Source of the DNA: Arabidopsis thaliana
Lineage: Eukaryota; Streptophyta; Magnoliopsida; Brassicales; Brassicaceae
Length of the DNA: 64,000 bases
Assembly: GCF_000001735.4 (NCBI RefSeq)
Contig: NC_003074.8
Location: 17,367,261-17,431,260 of the forward strand
Direction of reading: 5' to 3'
Shown here: positions 35,869-47,146 of the stretch, piece after piece
Layout of the letters: every line of letters begins with the position of its first letter
Numbering within the stretch: position 1 is the stretch's first letter
Translations under genes and position numbers: made by a program
Notes under the pieces: generated by a model
Told to the model about the DNA's origin: nothing
The model's input: the letters and a program-made list of their open reading frames with translations, nothing else
Databases searched by the model: none

Positions 35869-38800
35869 ATGGATTCAGAGAGTGAAATCCTTACATTGCC
35901 TGAACAAATCTACAGAGAAGGTGAGGAATCTATTGCACTGGGAACCGTTCAACAATACTCGGATTGGAATTTAGTTAGTAAAGTAGAGGAAGCTTTAGGC
36001 GAGTGTTTATTTCAGAAGATTAGAAGTTCGTTTCTTGGTCCTCTAGTTGAATTGGGACCAAAAATGAAGGCTAAGAAGGGAATCAGATTTTCTGGAAAAA
36101 TCTTTCACTATCTCATGCAGCAGAGAGTGAAAACAAAAGGATCAACTCTTTGGTTTAGAGTTGATTCTCAACCTATCCGTTTCTCCTTGAGAGAGTTCTA
36201 TCTCACAACAGGTAATAAAGTTTTACAATCGTTTTTAAAGCTTAATTAACTGTCGTAGAATGATTTACAAGGCATTTGCATAACTGTTTGCGTAGTTTAC
36301 AATCGTTTTTAAAACATAAGTAAGTGTCATAGATAATTTACAAGGGATTTTAAAAGCTTTTAAAAGGGGTTTACTTCATTAACAATCGTTTAAGAAGCAT
36401 AAGTTAGTGGCAGATAATGATTTACAAGGGATTTTAAAAAGGGTATGCATGGTTTACAACCGTTTTTAGGCATAAGTAACTAGCATAGAATAATTTACAA
36501 GGGATTTTAAAAGCTTAAAGAAGTGTTAAACACGTTTACAAGGGATTTTAAAAGCATAAGTAAGTGTCTTAAAACGATTTACAAGGGATTTTAGAAGTGT
36601 TTGCATAGTTTACAATCGATTTTAAAAACATAAGTAAGTGGCATAGAATATTTACAAGGGATTTTAAAACCTTTTCTAAGGGTTAAACATGATTAGCAAT
36701 CGTTTTTTAAGCATAAGTAAGTTGAATAGAATGATTTACAAGAGATTTTAAAAGCTTTTAGAAGGGTTAAACATGATTTACAATCGTTTTTAAAGCATAA
36801 GTAAGTGCCATATAATGATTTACAAGGGATTTTAAAAGTGTCTGCATGGTTTACAATCGTTTTTAAAACCATAAGTTAATGGCATTGAATGATTTATAAG
36901 GGATTTTAAAAGCTTTTAAAAGCTTTTAAAAGTGTTAAACATGATTTACAATCGTTTTTAAAGTATTTACTATAAAACCTGTAATAATAGTCTCTACACT
37001 GTCTTTTGTTCATACAGGAATTCAATGTGAACCTGTTCATAGGGAACTTCGACGAAAGGGGAAAGATCCTGTAAAAGAACCATACTTTTGGGCTAATAAA
37101 GAATCCTATACTCTTGGTGATCTCGAAGATCGATTGTTTTTAAAACCTAAGGAAGGTGAACCTGCTGTTGAAGATGAAGAAAAGTTGTGTCTTGCTGCAG
37201 TAGTGTTGACTGAAGGAATTCTTTTGACACCATATGGAAAAGAGAAGATACCTTTGCCAAGATTGCAGCATGCTTCTGATTTTGAGATGTACACAGCCCA
37301 ACCGTGGGGTAAAGAAGCATTCAGTGTTCTATCAAATTCAATTCTGAGAATGGACGAGAAAACTTGGGCAAAAGAGAAATATGATTTGAGAGGATTTGGA
37401 CTAGCGCTAACAATATGGGTGTTGAGCGCAGTTCCAGCATTTGGTGCAGCATATGGAGTTAAAGATAAGGAATTCCAATCTGAATATCCATTGATATTGA
37501 AGTGGAAAAGCACTACTACTCCAGAGTTTTTCAAGATCGTAAACCTTGTAAATGATGTTTCTGAGGTAAGCTTTTGTCTATTTACAGAATTCTTTAAATG
37601 GTTTTGAGATTTGAAGTTCTGCTTTCTCAAGATTTGTAATGTTATTGTAACTTCGCAGATTGAGGTGAATACAATTATTGGAAACCCAGAAGACTTCAAG
37701 TCTTTAGTTCCTGATTTCCACACAGACGACGTAGAATTCCAACAGGTTTTGGAACTTGTTAAGATGGGCTACAGATTGAAGAAAACTGAATGGAATACAA
37801 GATGCGTTGATGTTTGTGTTGCCCTTGAAGAAGTAGGTCAAAACAAAATCAATAACAAAATATCTGATAGCGAGAAGCTTGACAGGATTTTGACAATCCT
37901 TGAAGATCTTAACAAGAGAGTCGAGCTGATTGAGAGGATTTTGGACATTAGAATGGAGGAAAAGAATAATCAGAGATCTGAGGAAGATGAAGAAAGAAAA
38001 CAAGAAGATGAAGGAGTAGAAAGACAACCAGAGGTAATTGTAAATGTTTCTTTAAAAGCTATTTGAAAGGAAATGTTTTACAATGTATTTTAAAGGTTAA
38101 ATACGTAGTAAACCTTTACAATGTACTCTTTTTTTTCGCAGGCTGAAGAAGAAGGAGGACTAGAAAGAAAAGCAGAGGTAATTGAAAATCTTTACAAGCT
38201 ATTTTATAGTCTACTAATTATGTTTTACCATCACGTTGGGTGTTTTGATTGACTTATTGTTTTTATTTTGTTACAGAATGACAATGAATCATTTGAAGAT
38301 TCAATCCGAGAGCCAAACACACAGTATGGGAGCTATCCGGGTGATGATGAAAACATCCAACGTGATGTTGGTGATGAATTAGTTGAAGAATCATCAAAAG
38401 TACAGTAATTTATATCTCTAAAAGTCTTACAAAAATGATTAGTATCCTTTTTTATAATTTTACATTCTGTTATCTTTTCAAGGATATGTCTCCTACTCCA
38501 CGATCCTCTACACTAAATTTCAATATTTTGTCTGAAGAAAGTCTGGATGTTCAAAAGGATAAGAAGAGAGTTAGCAGAGGAAGAAATGAGGTTAGCATTT
38601 AAAAAAATTTGTATTATCTAACCAAGTGTTTATAATATTTTTTTCAAATCTTTAAAAGTTTATCTTTCATGCAACTTCAGAACAAGAGAGTTAAACCAAG
38701 TGTTCATGCTGAGGATAATTTTAAAACAAGAAAACAGGTTAGTATTTGCAACAGTACTGTTTTTAAAAATTGTCAATTGTCTTGTTATGATATTTACAAG

Positions 38801-40567
38801 GGATTTTAAAAATACTTTTAATTGGTGTTTTTTACTATTCTAGATGCCGAGAAAGAGGCAGAAACAAGTTGATAGTGCTGATGTTGATATTCCAACAAGG
38901 AAAGAGGTTAGTATCTAATTTATTATGATTTTGAAAATTTTGTTTACAAGGTATTTTAAACATCTATTTTTTTTATTATTTTTGATAGGCACAAAGTAAG
39001 AAAAGGAAAATTATTGGCAATGATGGTGATAACGCTGATAATGATGGCGACAATGATGATTTTCAGCCCGCTCCGCAAAGAAAGAGTAAGCGGGGTACGG
39101 TTCCTTCCATTCATACCCAAGCACCTTTCACAGCTGAGAAGAAGAAGCATCCAATTTTGCATCCATTTGCGAAAGTTGATGCCACAAGACTTGAGAAATT
39201 GGCTGAATGGAAGAAGTCAAGGAAAAACAAGTGAGTTTTGTTAGTAAGATAGTGAGTTTTTTTTAATAATGGAAGAAGCATCATTGTTGACTGTTTTGTT
39301 GTTGTAGGCCACTATCAATCGCGGGAAATAATGTAGATACAAAGTGGTTTACAACCCTAGAGACGCCAGGGAAAGCAATCACAGCAACGGTATGTCTAAA
39401 AATCCTTGTAAAATTGGTAACCCATGAATTACATATAGTTTTTAAAGCATCATTAAGTTATTTACAAAAGTGATTTTAAAAAGGGTTACGTGGTTTATAA
39501 ACAATTTTAAAAGATTAGAAAGTGGTAAAGAATGATTTACAAGGTATTTTAAAAAGGATTTACATGACTTGCAATCGTTTTTAACGGATTAGAAAGTGGT
39601 AAGAATTGATTTACAAGGAATTTTAAAAGCTATTAAAAAGGGTTTAATTGATTAACAATCGTTTTAGAAGCAGAACTTAGTGGCATAGAATGATTTATAA
39701 GGGATTTTAAAAGCTTTTAAAAGTATTTAACTTGATTTACAATCGTTAAAAAGCATAAGTATGTGGCGTAGAATGATTTACAAGGTATTTTAAAAAGGGT
39801 TTACATTTTTTACAATCGTTTTTAAAGGGGTTTTCTAATATGATAATTTTTATTTTTGTTGTGTTTAGCATGTTGATGCAGCTTTGGAGTTGATGAAAAC
39901 GAGGAAGGAAAGCAATCCAGAATTATTCAAAAACAAATCAGTTGTATTTGTTGGATCGTCTTTCTTAAATGTGATTGATGAGTCATACATGGAGTTTTTG
40001 GATAACAAAGAGGGATTTCAGTTTCAGTCTGAAGAAATCAGTAAGCTGATAATAGAGGAAGAAACCAAGTGCATATTGGCTCATTTCTGTATCAAAGGAA
40101 AATGCTGGGTTGCCTTGCTCATCCACTTGGAACAGAAGACAGTTTGTATATGGGAATGTGCAGCTTCTTATTTAACAGAAGAAGTCAAGAAAAAATATGT
40201 TGCTGCCTACTCTATAGCTATGCCATACATTGTTCGGAACATCCTCAAAAAAGAAGACATGGATGTCTCTCCATTTAGCATCAAAGTCCTGACCACTTTT
40301 CCTCAGGTAACTTCTTTAAATATATCATAGTCTTAGAAATGAATATTCCGTAAGTCCTGACTTCTATAACTTCTTTGCTTAAGTAATTCTTTTGGTTTTT
40401 GGTTGTAGGCTCCTAGAAATGAAGAGTCTGGTATCTATATGCTGAAGTTTATGGAATGCTACTCAATGTATACCAGCCATTCAAACCTTGAAGGGAACAT
40501 AATTCAAAACGTTAGGAATAAATTGGCTGCTGACATCTTCACCGAATTAGGGTCAGTCACTTTGTAA
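35869..40567 (+). CDS. DUF1985/Ulp1-like (C48 family) protein of a Mutator element
   Basis: Twelve exons with consistent phases can be read: 35869-36211, 37018-37565, 37659-38033, 38142-38177, 38277-38399, 38483-38590, 38681-38737, 38844-38906, 38989-39230, 39308-39389, 39869-40306 and 40409-40567. The product is 857 aa. Residues 40-300 form DUF1985, the middle is highly charged and linker-like, and residues 660-857 are an Ulp1-type peptidase fold. Ulp1 enzymes remove SUMO using His, Asp, Gln and Cys. Here the usual HW is CW (Cys738), the Asp is Glu755, the Gln position is Ala806, and DCG is ESG (Ser812). It should therefore bind but not cut, if it is made. Introns are filled with the TTTACAAGGG...TTTTAAAA motif. 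The ATG follows a TTTTGCAG, so a leader intron is likely. Confidence 0.8.
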
Positions 40568-42384
40568 AAGTAGTAGACTTCTAATCAAAAAGTAGTGGAG
40601 TATAAGATAGATTTATCAGCTTTTGTTTCTTATTTCATAAAACTTTGTCATTTGAATATTTTATGAACATCTGTATGGAACAAGATTTATGAAGTTTATT
40701 TAGTTCAACTCCAGTTTTACAAAATTACTGTATAATGGTTGTTTGGGTTAACAGGTGCTTTGATTTGAATGGAAAAAGACTTTAAACATGCTTTTAAACA
40801 GGGTTTTTAAACGATTTACAAGCTGCTTTATAAGGAATTTGATAGTGTTGAAAAAGCTGCAATTGCGGTTATTATGAAAAAAAATTACAATCGTTTTTAA
40901 AATGATTTACAATCGTTTTTAAAAAAGATTTACAATCGTTTTTAAAAGAGATTTACAAACGATTTATAAGCTGTTTTAAAAGCGTTTTAAAAGTGTTGAA
41001 AAAGCTGCAGTAACTGTTATTATGAAAAGCTTTACAACCGTTTTTAAAATGATTTACAAACGTTTTTAAATGAGAATTTCAACCGTTGAAAAAGTTACAG
41101 TAATGTTAAATACTGTATCTGTTACTAATTGGGCCTAGGCCTGTTATTTAGAAAAACAAACTGTTTTAGTTTAAAAAAAACTAAAAGCCCAAAAAACACT
41201 AAAGCCCTAAAATTCAGTATAACCTAAAAACAAATTAAACAGGGATTGGCTGCTGACATCTTCACCGAATTAGGGTCAGTCACTTTGAAAAGATTTACAA
41301 CCGTTTTTAAAATGATTTACAACCGTTTTTAAATTGATTTACAACCGTTTTTAAAATGATTTACAACCGTTTTTAAAAGAGAATATCAACCGTTAAAAAA
41401 GTTACAGTAATGTTAAACACTGTATCTGTTACTAATTTGGCCTAGGCCTATTATTTAGAAAAAAGAAACTGTTTTAGTAAAAAAACACTAAAAGCCCAAA
41501 AAACACTAAAGCCCAAAAATTCACTATAACCCAAAAACAAAAAAGGAAGGGAACCGTGAAAAGACAACAAAAAAGTAACAAAAAAAAAAAAAAAAGAATA
41601 CAAACTGTCGTCTTCGTCTTCTTCCTTTCAACAATCTGAAAAAAATCTGATTATCCAGCAAAAAGGAAGCAATTGAAGGTAACTAATTTACGAAACTGAA
41701 GTTTAACATTTGGGTTTGTTCGATTTTTGCCGAATCTCTTTTTTGTTCTAGCATTTCTAGGTTTTTCGGTTGAAAACGAAACAAGTAAAATAAATTGATA
41801 TTTGGGATTTTGAAGGAGTGTTGAAAATTGTTATATAAATTTGACAGATTTATGTTTTAAAGTTTGATATTTGGGTTTCAAAAACCTTCAAAGAAGATTT
41901 CAAATGCCGATTAACTTCTCTGTTGTAGCAATTTCAAAGTTTTTTCGTTTTGAAACTTTAACAGTAAATAGATTGATGTTTGGGTTTGTATTTTAATTTA
42001 TAGATCCTCACTTAATTTATGGGTTACCAGTTGATTGGAGTTGGTTTGGAAAAGGGTTTTTTGTTTCTATTTTCAGCGGTTGTGTTCTTTGAAAAGGATT
42101 AAAATTTTGTCTTTGGAATGGTTTCAAAACGGTCTTTAAAAAGGATTATGGGGTAATGACTGTGTTTTACAAGGGTTTTTAAAGTCTTAAAACGACTTGT
42201 AATGACTTTAAAAAATGGTTTTACAAGGGTTTTTAAAGTTTTTTAAACGACTTGTAATGACTATGTTTATGTTTCGAAAACAACAAATGCATAATAGATT
42301 TACAAAAATGGTTTTTAAAACCATTAAAAAAAACTGTGTTAATTTAATGACTGTGTTAATGTATTAAATCAGGTTTTGAGAAAT
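40568..42384. other. Spacer between the two DUF1985 genes, with internal duplication
   Basis: The spacer contains many ACAA..GTTTTTAAA motifs. A copy of the last exon end of the Ulp1-like gene (TTGGCTGCTGACATCTTCAC) recurs at 41246, against 40522 in the gene. The block CAGTAATGTTAAA...CTGTTTTAG at 41098 recurs at 41405 (period about 307 bp). The leader of the next gene begins near 41600 with a CTTCGTCTTCTTCC-type stretch. Confidence 0.6.
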
Positions 42385-43927
42385 ATGAGTACAAAGAAAC
42401 TTTTCTTCCCTAAAAGACTGTTCCAACCAGGCAGCGAAGTAGATAATATTACAAGGGTATCAAAGCATTCATCCTTCAAAATTGTCTCGACTGTCAGGAA
42501 AGCTTTAGAGCCGATAGAGTTCAACACATTAATGGGCACATTCTTGGGTCCTATAGTGGAATTCGCTGAAATGGACTTGGCATTTTCAAGCCATATCGTT
42601 CATCATTTACTCCAGAGAAGAATACTAACCAACAATGACAAATTGTGGTTTGTATTTGCTGATCAACCTATGCGATTCTCCCTGAGAGAGTTTATCATAA
42701 CAACAGGACTTCCAATGGATGATGCATCAGGAAGCAGTCCAAATGTGAAGAGAAAGAAGAAAGAAAAGTGGTGGATAAAAGATAATCAGACTTTGAAGGG
42801 AAAGCAGAAAAAAGATGTGTGGATTAACAAGGAAATGACTTTTTTAGATCTTACATATGTTTTGGAAAAGCGTTCCAAAAAAATGCAGCCAGAGGAGAGA
42901 CTGAGATTGGCGGGTTCGTTACTAGTGGAAGGCATATTGCTAGCTCGAAATCCGACTACCATGCTGTCAATTGAGAATCTGAAGAGACCTACTGATTTCG
43001 AAAAGTTCTGTAAGTATCCATGGGCGCAGATTGTGTACTCATATTTGGTAACTGAAGAGAAGAGAATCGGTAATGACTATTTGTTAAGGAAACAATATGG
43101 TCTATTTGGATTTGTTCAATCAATTCAGATATGGGCATTATCATCGATTCAGAAGTTGGGAGAAAAGTTTGGCACTAGAGATGAATCATCTAGTGGAAAT
43201 ATTCCATTAATTCTCTAATGGAGATCAACATCGTCTCCAAGTGCAAAAGCTATAACAATGATAGCAGATGGTGACAAGGTACATTTTCTTAGTTGTGGCT
43301 TTTTTTATGTTTTAAACACTGTTTATAAATAAAGAGTATGTTTTACAATAGTTTTTACAATCAAGTTTTAAAGATTTACAAAGGGTTAAAAGCAATTTAA
43401 ACTATTTACAACGAAATTTTAAAAGGTTAATTAAGAATTGTGCATTATTTTTACACAGTTTGGAATTTTATTTATTTTTACAGGTTGAAGTGACACCAAT
43501 AGTTGGTGTTCATAATCATGAATACGAGCACTTGGTTTCACAGAAGAATCCTGAAGACAAGGATCTGTTGGATGTTTTTGATCTTGTGATCAAAGGATAT
43601 AGAATGAGCAAGAAGGATTGGTGTCAGGGATGGATTCAAGTGGAACAAGGACATCAAGGAAGAATTTATCATGTCTTGAAACCTGCAATTGAAACAGTTG
43701 TGCATCAAAGCAGAAAAAGAAAATCAATGTCCTTTGGTGAGAAGGTAAAACTGGTATATGAAAATTGTGAGGTTCTTAAGAAGAAAGTTGGAAGGCTGGA
43801 GGGCTATTTAGGCATCCAAAGAGTTCCTGCCAGTTATACTAGAGAAGAACAAAAAGAAGAGGACGAAAAAAAGGAGCAGGAAGAAGAAAAGCAAGAGGAA
43901 GAAGGAAAAGAAGAGGAATTAGAAAAG

Positions 43928-45340
43928 GTATGTGTTTTTACAAGGGATTTTAAAAGCTTATAGATCGTGTTTTAAAGATTTTTAGCCGTTTTTAAAAGAT
44001 AGGCAGTGTTAGATATGTATTTACAAGGGATTTTAAAGACTTCTTAATGGGGTTTTAAAAGATTGAAATTCGTTTTTAAAGGATAGGCAGTGTTCGATAA
44101 GATTTTACAACGGATTTTAAAAGCTTTTTAAAAGTGATTTACATGAGTAACTTGTAGTTATAAAACTTGTAATTTTATATACAGGTTGAATACAGAGGCG
44201 ACGAAGGGACAGAAAAACAAGAAATCCCCAAACAAGGCGATGAAGAAATGGAAGGGGAAGAAGAAAAGCAAGAGGAAGAAGGAAAAGAAGAGTAATTAGA
44301 AAAGGTATGTGTTTTTACAAGGGATTTTAAAAGCTTATAAATCGTGTTTTAAAGATTTTTAGCCGTTTTAAAAAGATAAGCAGTGTTAGATGTGTTTTTA
44401 CAAGGGATTTTAAAGACTTCTTAATGGGGTTTTAAAAGATTGAAATTCGTTTTTAAAGGATAGGCAGTGTTCGATAAGATTTTACAACGGATTTTAAAAG
44501 CTTTTTAAAAGTGATTTACATGGTAACTTGTAGTTATAAAACTTGTAATTTTATATACAGGTTGAATACAGAGGCGACGAAAGGACAGAAAAACAAGAAA
44601 TCCCCAAACAAGGCGATGAAGAAATGGAAGGGGAAGAAGAAAAGCAAAAGGAAGAAGGAAAAGAAGAGGAAGAAGAAAAGGTATGTGTTTTTACAAGGGA
44701 TTTTAAAAGCTTATAAATCGTGTTTTAAAGATTTTTAGCCGTTTTAAAAAGATAAGCAGTGTTAGATGTGTTTTTACAAGGGATTTTAAAGACTTCCTAA
44801 TGGGGTTTTAAAAGATTGAAATTCGTTTTTAAAGGATAGGCAGTGTTCGATAAGATTTTACAACGGATTTTAAAAGCTTTTTAAAAGTGATTTACATGAG
44901 TAACTTGTAGTTATAAAACTTGTAATTTTATATACAGGTTGAATACAGAGGCGACGAAGGGACAGAAAAACAAGAAATCCCCAAACAAGGCGATGAAGAA
45001 ATGGAAGGGGAAGAAGAAAAGCAAGAGGAAGAAGGAAAAGAAGAGGAAGAAGAAAAGGTATGTGTTTTTACAAGGGATTTTAAAAGCTTATAAATCGTGT
45101 TTTAAAGATTTTTAGCCGTTTTAAAAAGATAAGCAGTGTTAGATATGTATTTATAAGGGGTTTTAAAGACTTCTTAATGGGGTTTTAAAAGATTGAAATT
45201 CGTTTTTAAAGGGTAGGCAGTGTTCGATAAGATTTTACAACGGATTTTAAAAGCTTTTTTAAAGTGATTTACATGACTAATAACTGTGTCCTGGCTTGTA
45301 TTTGGGAACTTGTAATTATTTATACAGGTTGAATACAGAG
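43928..45340 (+). repeat. 377-bp exon-intron unit amplified four times
   Basis: The donor GTATGTGTTTTTACAAGGG recurs at 43928, 44305, 44681 and 45058, a period of 376-377 bp. Each unit has one intron and one exon starting GTTGAATACAGAGGCGAC that codes a Glu/Lys-rich peptide. The first three copies are nearly identical and the fourth diverges. Copy 1's exon has a TAA at 44293. The low divergence implies recent unequal crossing-over or replication slippage. Confidence 0.92.
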
Positions 45341-45429
45341 ATCATCATTCTACTTGCAATGTTGAAGAAACAGAAAAACAAGAGAATCCCAAACAAGGCG
45401 ATGAAGAAATGGAAAGAGAAGAAGGAAAA

Positions 45430-45883
45430 GAAGAAAACGTAGAAGAACATGATGAACATGATGAGACTGAAGATCAAAAAGCATATGTAATTTTGTCAGA
45501 TGATGAAGATAATGGGACTGCACCCACAGAGAAAGAATCACAACCTCAAAAAGAAGAAACAACAGAGGTCTGCATTCCTTAATTGTTTAAAAAGACATGA
45601 TAAAATTGTCAAAAAATAAAAATTTGTTTTGATGTTTTGGTTTACAGGTTCCAAAAGAAGAAAACGTAGAAGAACATGATGAACATGATGAGACTGAAGA
45701 TCAAGAAGCATATGTAATTTTGTTAGATGATGAAGATAATGGGACTGCACCCACAGAGAAAGAATCACAACCTCAAAAAGAAGAAATAACAGAGGTCTGC
45801 ATTCCTTAATTGTTTAAAAAGACATGATAAAATTGTCAAAAAATAAAAATTTGTTTTGATGTTTTTGTTTACAGGTTCCAAGA
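45430..45883 (+). repeat. 227-bp exon-intron tandem duplication
   Basis: GAAGAAAACGTAGAAGAACA begins at 45430 and at 45657. Each copy spans one acidic exon and the following intron with TCTGCATTCCTTAATTG. Only a few bases differ. It adjoins the 377-bp array, so this part of the gene is a hot spot for internal duplication. Confidence 0.9.
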
Positions 45884-46553
45884 GAGACCAAGAAAGATGA
45901 TGAAGATGTTAATCAAACACCACTCTCTACGCAAGAAGAAGAAATCACCCAGGGACAGAGCAGTCGTAAGTTCTTTTTACATTCACAGATGATTTGCCTT
46001 GATAAACAACTTCTAAATATTTTTGTTTTTGTTTTTGTATCAGTTCAAACTCCTTTGACGCCGGTCATGTTGAGTAAGGAAGTAATGGAAGAAATTGACC
46101 TAAAAGTTAAAAAATGGGCGAAAAACAAATTAATAAGAGATCTACTATCGTCACTTGAAGAAGTAAGTTAAATTACATCATTGTTTTGCTGCAAAAGATT
46201 TTAATTTTAATCATTTTGAAATTTTTACATTTCAGATTCTTTGGCCCGACAGTAAATGGCAAAAAGTCAAAATTTGGGATATGTGGAACGAGAAGAAATA
46301 CAAATTAGCATTAAAGAAAGCAACGTTACTCATTCATCCTAACAAACTGCCTCGAGCTCATCCAGAAGTGAAATACCTAGCTGAACAAATCTGCAAGATA
46401 ATAATGGTTAGTGTTAAACTCTTCTTTTGTATAACGATATATCTTTAAAAACTTGAATATTATTGTTATGCAAAAAATAACTTACAGGTTGAATTTTATT
46501 TGCAGGTAGAGAAGGACAGAGCTACTAAGGCAAAAATGGATTTAGTTCTTTAG

Positions 46554-47146
46554 ACTGACTTATTTCAAACATGTTTATTTTACTTTTGTTATTTGGAATC
46601 TATGATTGTACTTGTATTTTAATTATGACTGTCAAATCTAATCAAAATGCTTTACTATTGTCAACTGTTTATGGTTTTATAAGAATTGTCATGATTTACA
46701 AGTAATTTTAAAGGCAGAAACAGCTTACATGGTTTGCTATCGGTTTTTAAGGATAATAAAGTGGTAAACCATGATTTACAAGGGATTTTAAAAGCTTTTA
46801 AAAGGGGTTTACTTGATTAACATTCGTTTAAGAATAATAAGTTAATGTCAGAAAATGATTTATAAGGGATTTTAAAAGCTTGTAAAAGTGTTTAACTTGA
46901 TTTACAATCGTTTAAAGTATATGTAAGTGGCATAACGAAAGATTTACAAGGTATTTTAAAAGGATTTAAACAGACGTTTTAAACAGGATTTTACAAGAGA
47001 TTTTAAAAGATAAAATATTGGAATAACCTTCAAAATTACTTGTAAAAGTTTGATAGTAATTTTAACAAACGAGAGTAATGACACGACACAATGAAGAAAA
47101 TATTAAAAACCCAACAATATTCAATTCTTTGGAGATAAAGATATAT
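46554..47146. other. Spacer between convergent MULE genes, motif-rich
   Basis: The spacer holds about ten copies of the ATTTACAAGGGATTTTAAAA motif in a non-genic setting between the DUF1985 pseudogene and the transposase 3' end. I see no coding sequence. Confidence 0.6.

Larger units (their letters stand above)
42385..46553 (+). pseudogene. DUF1985 protein with auxilin-type J domain, broken by stops
   Basis: The first exon (42385-43278) codes a DUF1985 domain but carries an in-frame TAA at 43216, where the sister gene has a Lys codon. Exon 2 is 43484-43927. It is followed by Glu/Lys-rich exons from a tandem array, one of which (44185-44295) ends in TAA. The last large exons (about 46045-46162 and 46236-46406) encode an auxilin-like J domain: KWAKNKLIRDLLSSLEE, then ILWPDSKWQKV and LLIHPNKLP, with the essential HPD changed to HPN. 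A final exon ends at 46553. Sister proteins in auxilins recruit Hsc70. With stops at two places and HPN, this copy is not expected to work as a full protein. Confidence 0.75.
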
